Source of the DNA: Trissonchulus latispiculum
Taxonomy: Eukaryota > Nematoda > Enoplea > Enoplida > Ironidae
Reading direction: 5' to 3'
NCBI GenBank assembly: GCA_030248195.1
Contig: JASAND010000913.1
Location: forward strand, 1 to 64,000
Length of the DNA: 64,000 bases
The notes beneath the pieces were generated by a model. It saw only the letters and a program-made list of their open reading frames with translations. It made no database searches and was not told where the DNA came from. Every line of letters begins with the position of its first letter. Position 1 is the stretch's first letter. Below, piece by piece: positions 35,369 to 46,640 of this stretch. Both the position numbers and the translations under genes were made by a program.

Positions 35369-38300
35369 CTCCGGTCCCCTGCCAGAGTGGGCCATTCTTG
35401 AACTGCAGGGAACCCTGGAACTAAAGCACTCCAATGACTCTTTGGCGGGAAAGCTGATTGGAGATCTTCATTACACAAAGCAGGTATTGCGTGTCCGCAT
35501 TGTATACGTAATTTATGCGTTTGCGTTTGATATTGGTATACGTAACCTATGCCGTATAAGTATACGCGTGTGGTACGTAGTTGGCATTAAGCGGAATTGT
35601 GGATTCTGATGTTAACAATTCCCTGGAAAAGTGCAGGACTGTTTTGAACCTGGAATTAAAGTTTGGCTGAACTTGTATTAGATACAATGCGGAAGTCCTT
35701 TTAAGACCCAAAGTCGAGGCTCACTTGGGGGGGACTGTTGGCGGCTGCAGCCTCCCGCTGACCCCGAGAAACCATAGAAAGATCAGTTGTCCGCTCGGCG
35801 CGGAGAATGTTCTTGCATAAGTTTACTCAATTTTTAGCTCATTTGTGCTTTTTGGAGTATTTAAATGTGCTGAATTTATTATGGTTTCTTTGCACATCCA
35901 ACCAAACACAGTGTCATTTTCTATCAGGTTTAAACTGTTTTAGTCCGTAAAATTTGCCGAATTTGCCGAGGGGGGGGATCGCTTTGGGTCAAAATCGATA
36001 GTCACGAATTCGCTGCATCTTGCGTGCATTGAAAACTTTTTCTGCCACCACTGTTTAAACTAAGGCTGCACCGGGGCCTGGCCCCGGACCCGGCCCCGGC
36101 CCCGGCCCCGGTGGTCAGGCACCGGGGCCAAAACTTAGCTAAATTTTGTAAATTTTTGACATTTTTGACCAAAATTTTGAAGTTTCGAAAGTCAAAAAGT
36201 GTTACAAATCGTTTGTTTTCCCTCCGATATGAATGAAAACAACTATAGTAAACTATGTACCGATGAAGATAGTACATTACATACACTATACATATGCATC
36301 TCTAGTTTAAACCTAACTTTTTGATTTTCCTAAGGTGTCACATGTCAAGTTCACTTTTGAAGGGCTCTAGAGAACGATAAACGCTCTTGTCCTGCTTTGA
36401 GGTCGCATTGGGACAACAAAATATGTGAAAATAAGTAAAATCGGAGTTGGTCTAAAACTTGTACAAAAAACGACCCCCCCCCCCTTAATTCTTTAAACAT
36501 TTCTGCTAGGGATTTTTTCAAAAATACCTAAACTTCAGGGGGCTTCTCTCTCCCCATTTTATGCAAATTTTTGTATTTTTGTTCGCTATTTCAGATTACT
36601 AATAGATTGGCCAGACTTGAAGACTATGTTTTGTAAATTATTCCCCTGAACATAAATGTGAATTCAATTCAACCTATCCTGAATAATTGTTGATTGTTTT
36701 TTGTCTGTTCTGGGGTGGGGGGTGGCTATGTGGGAGTGTGGTGTGTTGTGTGGGGTGGGGGGGGGTGGGGCCGTTCTGTTGTTGTTTTGGGAATGGGGAA
36801 AGTATATTGAATGGTGAAGTGGTGGGGGATGAGTTGTGAATTGGTTAGGGAAATGTATGGTCTGTTGTTGTTTTTTTTTTTTTTTTTGTTTTTGTTGTTG
36901 GTTTTTTGTTTTTTTTTGCTTTTTTGTGAATTGTGTGAAAGTGTGTGATGTGGATAGATGGAGAGGTGCTTGATTTAGAATTGGTTTTCGGTTTTTTTGT
37001 TTTGTGGTGTTTTTTGTGGGTGCTGTGGGGGGGGGGGGCCCGGGGGGGGGTGCGCTCCTCTGGTGGGTGTCTGTCCTCGCCCCCCCTCGCGGGGGGGGGG
37101 GCGGCGGGGGCTTGTGGGGGGCTGTCTGTTTTGGTGGGGGGGTTGGGGGGGGGGGGTTTTTGGGGGGGGGGGAATTTTTGGAAGAAAGAGTATTTTATAA
37201 TAAGTAGCGCGGAGCGCCCCTCATAATATGAGCTATAAAGGCACTTTGCGGATTAGGGAAACTGTTAATTAGCCATAACTCATTAACGGTAGGGAGTTGA
37301 GAGCTAAAGTTTACATTTTTGAAATCTCCAGGCCAAGAGCTTTCGAATGATACCAAACTTGTCCGGAAAAAATGAACTTTGAAAAAATCGACTTTTTGAT
37401 ACAAGTTTAAAAGTGGGGTTTTTTTCTCTGTATCGACCACTTTTATAGGGCGATTTTTGCGCACACCGATTTTTCAAACGGCCCATAGGAAAAATTTTTC
37501 TATACTAATTTTTGATTATCTAGGTTATGGTCCAGATCAAGTTTATGTTTGATTTCCGAATTTCGCTCTGGGTCGATTTTTACAGATGGTCAAAAATGGA
37601 AAAATCGACGTTTGGACTTAGAAATTTTTCGAGGTCCCAACACAGAAAATTGTCAAAAAGTCGTCTAAAATAGCGTTTTTTGGCCATTTGGTGGTGCGCA
37701 TATATAGTAAATCGGGGTCGCTGAAAACGATGAGCATACTGCCGAAACCGATGGATGTGACCCTCAGGCCCCATGGCGCCCGTGGTTCCTCGCCCAGGGT
37801 CAAAGTTGGGAAAAGTCCGTAAAAACGGCTATTTTCGGCCATTTGGTGGTGCCCATATATAGTAAATCGGGGTCGCTGAACACGATGAGCATACTGCCGA
37901 AACCGCCCGAAGTGACCACTGGTCAGCATGGCCCCGTGGCACCTCGCCCAGGGTCAAAGTTTGGAAAAGTCACTAAAACAGCGTTTTTCGGGGTTTTGGT
38001 TGGGGGCATATATAGTAAATCGACTACGCTCGTTTCAATGAGCATATTTTCAGAACCGACGGAAGTGACCACTGGTCACTATGGTCTAGGTGGCCTATTG
38101 ACCAGTGGTCAAACCCCATAAAACAGCGTTTTTCGGGGTTTCGGTTGGGGGCAGATATAGTAAATCGACTACGCTCGTTTCAATGAGCATATTTTTAGAA
38201 CCGACGGAAGTGACCACTGGTCACTATGGCCTAGGTGGCCTATTGACCAGTGGTCAAACCCCCTAAAACAGCGTTTTTCGGGATTTTGGTTGGGGCATAT

Positions 38301-41300
38301 ATAGTAAATCGTCTACGCTCGTTTCAATGAGCATATTTTCAGAACCGACGGAAGTGACCACTGGTCACTATGGTCTAGGTGGCCTATTGACCAGTGGTCA
38401 AACCCCATAAAACAGCGTTTTTCGGGGTTTTGGTTGGGGGCATATATAGTAAATCGACTACGCTCGTTTCAATGAGCATATTTTCAGAACCGACGGAAGT
38501 GACCACTGGTCACTATGGCCTAGGTGGCCTATTGACCGGTGGTCAAACCCCATAAAACAGCGTTTTTCGGGATTTTGGTTGGGGGCATATATAGTAAATC
38601 GACTACGCTCGTTTCAATGAGCATATTTTCAGAACCGACGGAAGTGACCACTGGTCACTATGGTCTAGGTGGCCTATTGACCAGTGGTCAAACCCCATAA
38701 AACAGCGTTTTTCGGGGTTTCGGTTGGGGGCATTTATAGTAAATCTACTACGCTCGTTTCAATGAGCATATTTTCAGAACCGACGGAAGTGACCACTGGT
38801 CACTATGGCCTTGGTGGCCTATTGACCAGTGGTCAAACCCCCTAAAACAGCGTTTTTCGGGATTTTGGTGGGGGGCATATATAGTAAATCGACTACGCTC
38901 GTTTCAATGAGCATATTTTCAGAACCGACGGAAGTGACCACTGGTCACTATGGCCTAGGTGGCCTATTGACCGGTGGTCAAACCCCATAAAACAGCGTTT
39001 TTCGGGATTTTGGTTGGGGGCATATATAGTAAATCGACTACGCTCGTTTCAATGAGCATATTTTCAGAACCGACGGAAGTGACCACTGGTCACTATGGCC
39101 TAGGTGGCCTATTGACCGGTGGTCAAACCCTATAAAACAGCGTTTTTCGGGATTTGGTTGGGGGCATATATAGTAAATCGTCTACGCTCGTTTCAATGAG
39201 CATATTTTCAGAACCGACGGAAGTGACCACTGGTCACCATGGTCTAGGTGGCCTATTGACCAGTGGTCAAACCCCCTAAAACGCGTTTTAAAGGTTTTGG
39301 TTGGGGGCATATATAGTAAATCGACTACGCTCGTTTCAATGAGCATATTTTCAGACCCGACGGAAGTGACCACTGGTCACTATGGCCTAGGTGGCCTATT
39401 GACCAGTGGTCAAACCCCCTAAAACAGCGTTTTTCGGGGTTTTGGTTGGGGGCATATATAGTAAATCGACTACGCTCGTTTCAATGAGCATATTTTCAGA
39501 ACCGACGGAAGTGACCACTGGTCACTATGGTCTAGGTGGCCTATTGACCAGTGGTCAAACCCCCTAAAACAGCGTTTTTAGAGGTTTTGGTTGGGGGCAT
39601 ATATAGTAAATCGACTACGCTAGTTTCAATGAGCATATTTTCAGACCCGACGGAAGTGACCACTGGTCACTATGGTCTAGGTGGCCTATTGACCAGTGGT
39701 CAATCCCCCTAAAACAGCGTTTTTCGGGGTTTTGGTTGGGGGCATATATAGTAAATTGTCTACGCTCGTTTCAATGAGCATATTTTCAGAACCGACGGAA
39801 GTGACCACTGGTCACTATGGTCTAGGTGGCCTATTGACCAGTGGTCAAACCCCCGAAGACAGTGGTCATTGTTTGAAATAGAGAATCTTCTGGGAGTAAT
39901 AAATTGCAGACTACTTCTGCCTAAGAGCAGCGCTCCCAAAAATTGGAAGAAGGACAAGTAGGAAAAATGCTCCTTGCAGTCGCATGTAAAATGCAATATG
40001 AGCTATGATGGTCAACATTTAAATATGTCAAGGACAAGATTTAAAACGTCTAATATGAGCCAGCATCTAAATCGGTAAAGGACAAGCTGTAACTGGCTAA
40101 TATGAGCCGCCACGTTTCTCTTGGGCTCATATTGACGCGAGGATACTAAGTTGAGTTAACTATTTTTCACTTTTCAAATTCGCATGTACACGTAATTGTC
40201 ATGACATACGTCTGGTCTTGATACAATTATTAAAGTCAAGTGGGTAAGCACACATCAAAGTTTTACACATCAGCTGTGTATTTTATTGTATAAGTGCTTT
40301 GTACAGTAAGCCGTTACTGAGACTTGAAGAATACCGGTTTACTGGAGCTTTATGCATTTGTATCTAGTTTGCAGTGTGTGTCTATGATTTAGAAAACTGG
40401 TATATACCAAATGTATATGCCACTTAATTCAGCTTTAAAGGGGAGAACTTTAGCTGCTTAAAGTGTTCACATATATACCTTAAATACGGTGTTTGAGCTA
40501 GTGAAATTAGATTCAGACAGGATACCTATAACCAAGCATTATATGAAGCTAATGACATTACGCAAGACGGTGAGGATTTTTTCAGACTTGGGATTGGGAA
40601 TAAAAGTAAAGAGTCTGTAGGCAAGATGGTAAGAGGTCGTCGTGATGTCAAGCCGTTGAAACCACGGCAGCGAGCGTCAATATGAGCCCAAGAGAAACGT
40701 GGCGGCTCATATTAGCCAGTTACAGCTTGTCCTTTACCGATTTAGATGCTGGCTCATATTAGACGTTTTAAATCTTGTCCTTGACATATTTAAATGTTGA
40801 CCATCATAGCTCATATTGCATTTTACATGCGACTGCAAGGAGCATTTTTCCTACTTGTATATATATAGCATCAATTATTCAGAGAAAATCCTGTTCTATT
40901 TAAACAAAACCATGTCGTATATCAATTTTCCAACGTCGCGAAAGGTTCAAAGAGCACATTGCAGTCAACAAAATGAGTAGAAAAGGATTAGGAAACTCAA
41001 GATAGCGCTGCATATTTTCAAATACTTTAAAAATGTTGCGAGCGCTATTTCTGGTACACCCTGTTGAAGATGACCTTGCCCATGTATGAAGACTGGGTCA
41101 ATTATTTACCTACTGACACAGTTTTATCCTTGACATTCGTGTAGACAGGTTTTCCATAGAAACAGCCACCAGTTCGTTTTGTCTTCGGATAACGAAGGCC
41201 AGAATAAGTCGTGCTTTATCTTCAGTACTGTTGGGAGAAACAAGTTTCTCAGGGGCCGGTCCTATCAAAACAGGGTTACGCTTGCTTAACCCGGGTTAGG

Positions 41301-41954
41301 CATCATTTTGGGGTTAACCCCAAAATTTCTGGGCTAGGTCAACCCGAGGTTAACCCAGTCCAATCAAACATTTTTGGGGTTGGGTTACGCTAACCCAGGT
41401 TTAAACGGGGTTAACCCGTTTTCAAGCTAGGCAGCTCGAAATGACCGAAACGGGGTTAACCCATTTTCAGGCCAAGGCTGCTTCAAGTGAGCAAAATGAG
41501 GTTAACCTATTTTCAGTTGCAGGCTGCTTGAAGTGTTAAATTACGTTTGCGTTTAGAAAATTGCCTACGCTAACCCGGGTTAAGGACTTAACCCTCCTAG
41601 GTGAGGAGGGTTAAGTTTTGGCCTACTTAACCCCGTTTTAACCCTGATTTCTAAACCCGGGTTTAATGATTGGATCGGGGTTAGCACTAACCCCAAAATA
41701 GCCTGTTAACCCTGATATGAAACCCGGGTTAAGCCAAGTTTTGATAGGACGGGGTATTTTTGTATTTATTTAAACTTACACGTATGGGATTTTATTCTTC
41801 ATCATTGCTTTTATCTTCATGTGTAACTGTTTTAGAGAACGCAGATGATCTCACGACCAAAACGGAGTATAAAGCGAAGGCAGTGATTAGGAAGAAACTG
41901 CTGTTTAAAGATAGACCTAAGCCCATCGTGACCAATGTGATCAAAAAGTTGTGA
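35369..41954 (+). CDS. CHTF8: CTF8 homologue (alternative clamp-loader subunit), two exons
   Basis: CHTF8 pairs with DSCC1 and CHTF18 in the RFC-like complex that loads PCNA for sister-chromatid cohesion. Exon A (35369-35483) encodes SGPLPEWAILELQGTLEL and ending GKLIGDLHYTKQ; human CHTF8 has LAEWVLMELQGEIEA and GNLLGDLHYT. The last exon (41836 or 41838 to 41954) encodes KAKAVIRKKLLFKDRPKPIV and ends VTNVIKKL; human has KDKILFKTRPKPIITSVPKKV. Exon A enters in phase 2 and leaves in phase 0. The middle of the protein (the human VLIVGHHILYGK region) and the MVQI start are not visible, so at least one internal and one first exon are missing, masked or rearranged. The 6.35-kb gap holds the left satellite element. 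An antisense GPCR lies just downstream. Confidence 0.82.
36061..36304. mobile_element. hAT-type MITE, 8-bp TSD
   Basis: The left end TAAGGCTGCACCGG and the inverted right end TAGAGATGCATATG match the TAGRGNTGCA consensus of many hAT elements. GTTTAAAC is duplicated at 36053-36060 and 36305-36312, the 8 bp expected of hAT. The interior has a GGCCCC/CCGGGG-rich block at 36075-36128. Confidence 0.82.
36690..37200. repeat. G/T-rich low-complexity tract
   Basis: Long G runs (up to nine or more, 37024-37175), a poly-T tract (36871-36887) and GGGGTGGGG motifs. It is strongly G-quadruplex-prone on the plus strand. Open frames here are compositional. Confidence 0.85.
37206..37690 (+). repeat. Terminal arm of left satellite element
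   Basis: GCGCGGAGCGCCCCTCATAATATGAG at the outer edge matches, inverted, CTCATATTATGGGGCGCTCTCCGAGC at about 47253-47280. The match continues inward through TAATTAGCC, GAGCTTTCGAATGATACCAAACTTG and the GTGGGGTTTTTT tract. The two arms are in opposite orientation about 10 kb apart. Confidence 0.8.
37691..39860 (+). repeat. Satellite A, about 145-bp tandem units
   Basis: Two degenerate units (about 37695 and 37850) are followed by about 13 well-conserved units to 39860. Each has GCATATATAGTAAATCGACT, ACGCTCGTTTCAATGAGCAT, and a mutually complementary pair GTGACCACTGGTCAC and TTGACCAGTGGTCAA that would fold into a hairpin. The first two units instead contain TAGTAAATCGGGGTCGCTGA, the inverse of the core of satellite B. 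No coding function. Confidence 0.95.
39954..40858. mobile_element. Foldback MITE, ACAAGTAGGAAAAATGC ends, copy 1
   Basis: Inverted arms of about 185-190 bp (39954-40142 and about 40671-40858) are nearly identical and contain regularly spaced AATATGAGC motifs with AGGACAAG/CTTGTCC motifs. A 530-bp AT-rich centre separates them. No target duplication is evident. Confidence 0.88.
41252..41757. mobile_element. MITE filled with AACCCGGGTT palindromes, copy 2
   Basis: The ends are GGGGCCGGTCCTATCAAAAC and GTTTTGATAGGACGGGG, nearly perfect inverted repeats. The interior is packed with variants of AACCCGGGTT, TTAACCC and GGGTTAA. Same family as 17291-17580. It sits 80 bp upstream of the last CHTF8 exon. 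Confidence 0.75.
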
Positions 41955-42218
41955 CTTTTGGCACTCAACTTGTATTCATACTTAAATTTCGAGTTGTGTA
42001 CATATTTTGCAAATACTGCATGCGTATTGCGTTGTATATATTTCGTGAACATTAAATTTGTGTACTCATTATTTGCTGTGCAGAGATATAATAGGTTTAG
42101 GTAGGTACCTATTTTTTATCCATCTAGTACTTGGAGCTTTGGGTGTAAGTGAATCTAGCATGAAATCCTTTCATCTGACGAATTGTCTCAGGTTTTACAA
42201 TGTTTTTACCGTACAACT

Positions 42219-43580
42219 TTACAACATTGTAATATCAATTTCGTCGCATTTAGTTGCCAGAGACTGATAGTCTGTTGTTTCCGGGTGGCTCTGGCTGGGA
42301 TCTGGTGCGGTCACATTTGACAGCAGCGGTTGTAGCACGGAAAGCGTTGCTGCCTTATCAGTGGGCTTGCCCTGTTGCAGCACCGTTTCATCAGCTCGAC
42401 AAAGGAGTCGACGTTTTGAAGCGGTCGCCAAAATGGTCACGGGCAAAGCGCCACTGGTCGATTTGGTCCGGACCAATAGTCCACAGCTAAGCCGGGCCAC
42501 AGTGCGAAGTAGGGCCTCCTTAAGGTAGTGCCTAAAGTTGACACCGACCAGGTTGTAGAGGAAAAAGTTTATGGAGAAACTGGCTTGAAATAGGGCATTG
42601 CAGATAACTTGGGTAATCTCAAGTTTGATATTGGTATAGGGGCTGTTCAGGTAGACCACAAGTCGAACTATGTGATCGGGTAGGTTTAGGCTGACAAAAA
42701 CGAAGGAAACGACCAATAGCATTCGGGTTATTCGATGCTCTTTCAGATGATTGGACGAATTGGCCGTTGGGGCCGGGCTGCGATTGGCTGTCGAAGTTTT
42801 GTAACGAACGGAATCGCTAGCGTCATAGGCGAATAGTCGTTGACTTATTCGAATGTTCAGGAGTACGACGGAAATGATGGGTATCAGCATTGTTAGCACA
42901 CTGTCCAGTGCGTTGAATAGGAATGCCAGTTCGTAGTAGTAGGGTCTCAGGTTGCAGCCTAAAAGATAGAAGGAAATTTGTAGAATTTTTCACTTTGACT
43001 AACCATAATTTTTTAAAAGTTCGTTAGGTGGGCGGTGTCTTCCGGGCTAGGTTTCTGCAACTGCAATTTCTTGCTGAAGACATCAAAGCAGAATGATTTT
43101 TAAGATCCAAAACATCCATTCAAAAATGTTTTGCGCTATGAGCAGAGGGCGTGGCAAGACTGAATTTCAAGCGTTTTGGTTATGCTTGCTTGTGCCGTAG
43201 TGTGAACGTCTTCGTCTTGTGCTACTGCCTGTTCTTGTACTTGTGACTGTGCTTTTGCTTGTGCGCTAGTGTGAATCGGGCCAAAGAGCAATTTTTTCTG
43301 CAAGGATTAAGATGGTGCCAAGACCAGTGAATACTATTGTAACTTCAAAAATTAGCATTTCGTTTTACGTTGTAGAAATCCATTTACCGTACCATCTAAA
43401 GTGATATTGTCAGTGGTATTTTGTCGGTTCGCCACCACAAACTGGGGAATATTTATGAGACTAGAAATCCCGAATAGAAATATGATGACGATACGGGCCC
43501 TTCGAACTGTACAGAACTTCACCTTCTTGAGGGGGAAGGTTACCACAATAAATCTTTCGATGGTAAACGCCATAACGTAC
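42219..43580 (-). CDS. Rhodopsin-family peptide GPCR, last two exons
   Basis: This is a plasma-membrane receptor fragment covering the end of TM3 to the C-terminus. Exons are 43580-43393 and 42958-42219, joined in phase 1 by a GT-AG intron (donor GTACGG); the join creates the extracellular-loop-2 segment LDGCNLRPYYYE with the Cys expected to bridge to TM3. Features are YVMAFTIERFIVVTFPLK (ERF in place of DRY), TM4, an N-glycosylation-rich loop (NTTDN), TM5 (TMLIPIISVVLLNI), TM6 with LNLPDH where CWxP is usual, and TM7 INFFLYNLVGVNFR in place of NPxxY, followed by a roughly 120-residue tail. Such substitutions are typical of FMRFamide-receptor-like GPCRs; the ligand is unknown. TM1 to most of TM3 should lie at higher coordinates but was not recognised. 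Confidence 0.85.
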
Positions 43581-43677
43581 CTGAAATCATAAACAAATTT
43601 TTGAGCACGTTTAGGGGAGATTTTAGAGAGGTTTTTAGTTCGTGATCTTCGCTACTTCGTTTAATGAGTGTACCAAG

Positions 43678-44279
43678 GCCACTAGAGGGCGCCTCGTCGT
43701 GGCATTGCGTAACGGAGCTCCGACCACAAGGCGCGAATGTTCCCTCAATTGGGAGAAGGGTCGACAGGCATACCCCCTTCCGTTTGGCGGAGGGGGGGTA
43801 GCCTAAAATGGTCCCCCGTTTGGTGGGGGAGGGGGTAGCCAAAAGTGGTCCCGGTTTGGGGGGGGGGTCGCTGAAAGGGGTCCCAGTCTGGGGGGATCAC
43901 AAAAAGTGGTCCTCATTTGGGAGGGGGTCGCTGAAAAAGGTCCCCGTTTGGGAGGGGTCGCTCAAGAAAGCCAAGTTTGGCTCATTCTGACTGGTTGTGG
44001 GCGACCTCCCCCCCCAAACGGGGACCCTTTTTGAAAATAAGCTGTAACTGCCGTAATCCTTTGCTTGACCCCTCCCAAACGGAGGAGGGAGGAGGGTTTC
44101 TGCAATCTGATTGGCTGTTGGCTACCCCCACGAGGACTTCTTTTTGGCTACCCCCCTCTACCAAACGGAGGGGGGTATGCGCTGTCGATTTGATCGACCC
44201 CCTCCCAAACGGGGGAACATCCGCGTATTCTGGTCGGAGCACCGTTAGGCAATGCCAAGAAGAGGAGCCCTCTAGTGGC
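43678..44279. mobile_element. Foldback element with GCCACTAGAGGG ends
   Basis: GCCACTAGAGGGCGCCTCGTCGTGGCATT at 43678 is mirrored with few changes at 44279. The match runs about 130 bp inward through AACGGAGCTCCGACC and GAATGTTCCC. Inside are repeated AAAGTGGTCCC-GTTTGGG-GGGGGTCGCTGAA units. It lies within a GPCR intron. Fragments with the same end occur near 3310 and 8650. Confidence 0.75.
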
Positions 44280-44416
44280 TTACTCTTATTCTTAATAATA
44301 GTGCAATTATGCACTCTTGCTGGTACCTTATTGGTTACAAAAAAGGCTGAATAAAGGTCGCGAAGGTGAACCCTTCGAAAAACATTTTTCATTCCACTAT
44401 GAACTAAGACTATTAT

Positions 44417-45188
44417 ACAAGTAGGAAAAATGCTCCTTGCAGTCGCATGAAAAATACAATATGAGCCAGAAGGACAGCATTCAATTCGGAAAAAGACAAG
44501 ATTTAAAATGTATAATATGAGCCAGCATTTACTTATGTAAAGGACAAGATTTAAAAGTTTAATATGAGCAGCTCCCTTTCTCGGGCTCATATTGACGCCT
44601 TGGGAACGATGTTATGTGCGCAACTTAATCGATGCCAACGTATAAAATTAGAGTAAGTGTAAAAAATAGACATTGCTCCGAGCCGCCCTCCCCCCCAGGA
44701 GCCTGCATAGAGTAACTTAACATGCTACTTAGACTATTGATAATATCACATTATATATTTACGTAATTACGTATTATATATTTACGCAACCATAATCTGG
44801 GGTATTTTTACACAACGCACTTTTCAGCAAGTCCTTTTTGTCATTGCAGCCAGCATATACCATTAGCTAGCTGTCATACCATTAGCTTCTGTCACAGATC
44901 TGGTGTATTCAATAAAGTATATGTCTGACTGAATGCTCTGTCAGAATCATATGAGCAAAACACGACGAAGATAGAGAGAAACCACTCCCTGCGGGCTGTC
45001 CGTGCGGCGTCAATATGAGCCCGAGAAAGGGAGCTGCTCATATTAAACTTTTAAATCTTGTCCTTTACATAAGTAAATGCTGGCTCATATTATACATTTT
45101 AAATCTTGTCTTTTTCCGAATTGAATGCTGTCCTTCTGGCTCATATTGTATTTTTCATGCGACTGCAAGGAGCATTTTTCCTACTTGT
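44417..45188. mobile_element. Foldback MITE, ACAAGTAGGAAAAATGC ends, copy 2
   Basis: Arms of about 180 bp (44417-44598 and about 45007-45188) match those of 39954-40858 but differ in the arm interiors (AAAGGGAGCTGC in place of AAACGTGGCGGC). The 410-bp centre is unrelated to that of copy 1, suggesting the arms are the mobile or converted part. Confidence 0.88.
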
Positions 45189-45283
45189 CCTATTTCATTT
45201 TTGGGAATGAGGGAATGTGTAATGTGTTAATATGGTTTATTGACCATAACATTAACGCATACTGTTAAACTAAATGCTACCCC

Positions 45284-45356
45284 AGCAACTTGAACCAGTT
45301 GAACCAGTTGAACCAGTAGAACCTTGAACCACGGTTGAACCAGTTGAACCAGACGA
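45284..45356. repeat. GAACCAGTT minisatellite
   Basis: About six copies of a 9-bp unit GAACCAGTT with variants, immediately before satellite B. Confidence 0.85.
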
Positions 45357-46640
45357 GATACGGCGTCGACAATATGCTCATCGTGTTCAGCGACCCCGAT
45401 TTACTTTATGACGGCAAGCTTTCAGGCAGTTTCAACTTGTCTATTTCAAGTTACAGAGCGTGCTGCGGCTGCAGCGCCGCAGCGCAGCACGATAGCAGCG
45501 CCGCACAGCGACGAGGATACTCTCATCGTGTTCAGCGACCCCGATTTACTATATAAGGGCAATCTTTCAGGCTGTTTCAACTTGTCCATTTCAAGTTACA
45601 GGGCGTGCTGTACGGTGCTGCACCTGCAGCGCCGCAGCGCAGCACGATAGCAGCGCCGCACAGCGACGAGGATACTCTCATCGTGTTCAGCGACCCCGAT
45701 TTATTATAAAAGGGCAATCTTTCAGGCAGTTTCAACTTGTCCATTTCAAGTTACAGGGCGTGCTGTACGGTGCTGCACCTGCAGCGCAGCACGATAGCAG
45801 CGCCGCACAGCGACGAGGATACTCTCATCGTGTTCAGCGACCCCGACTTACAATATAAGGGCAAGCTTTCAGGCAGTTTCAACTTGTCTATTTCAAGTTA
45901 CAGAGCGTGCTGTGGCTGCAGCGCCGCAGCGCAGCACGATAGCTGCACCGCACAGCGACGAGAATACTCTCATCGTGTTCAGCGACACCGATTTACTATA
46001 TAAGGGAAAGCTTTCAGGCAGTTTCAACTTATCTATTGCAAGTTACAGAGCGTGCTGCACCTGCAGCGCCGCAGCGCAGCACGATAGCAGCACCGCACAG
46101 CGACGAGGATACTCTCATCGTGTTCAGCGACCCCGATTTACTATATAAGGGCAATCTTTCAGGCAGTTTCAACTTGTCCATTTCAAGTTACAGGGCGTGC
46201 TGTACGGTGCTGCACCTGCAGCGCAGCACGATAGCAGCGCCGCACAGCGACGAGGATACTCTCATCGTGTTCAGCGACCCCGATTTACTATATAAGGGCA
46301 AGCTTTCAGGCAGTTACAACTTGTCTATTGCAAGTTACAGGGCGTGCTGTACGGTGCTGCACCTGCAGCGCCGCAGCGCAGCACGATAGCAGCGCCGCAC
46401 AGCGACGAGGATACTCTCATCGTGTTCAGCGACCCCGATTTACTATATAAGGGCAAGCTTTCAGGCAGTTACAACTTGTCTATTGCAAGTTACAGGGCGT
46501 GCTGTAGGGTGCTGCACCTGCAGCGTCGCTGCGGCTGCCGCATCGCAGTGCAGCGCAATAGCGGCACCATACGGAGAAGCAAACATGCCTATCGTGTTCA
46601 GCGACCCCGATTTACTATATATGGCTGCTCCAGAAAGGCC
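45357..46640 (+). repeat. Satellite B, about 140-155 bp tandem units
   Basis: About nine units contain CATCGTGTTCAGCGACCCCG, TTTACTATATAAGGGCAAGC, TTTCAAGTTACAGAGCGTGC and a GCAGCGCCGCAGCGCAGC block. The core AGCGACCCCGATTTACTATATA is the inverse of the core in the first two units of satellite A, so both arrays appear to grow from the same ancestral element in opposite orientation. Open frames are by-products. Confidence 0.93.

Noticed and set aside
37843..39996. Repeated short ORFs and a CRISPR-like regular array
   Set aside because: Units of about 145 bp without alternating unique spacers form a tandem satellite in eukaryotic DNA, not a CRISPR array or a gene family.
41100..41250. Minus-strand open stretch of about 38 codons before a splice-like CAACAG
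   Set aside because: No recognisable protein, no matching donor, and the plus strand is equally open.
42254..42490. Plus-strand ORF over the GPCR tail
   Set aside because: Shadow of the real minus-strand GPCR exon.
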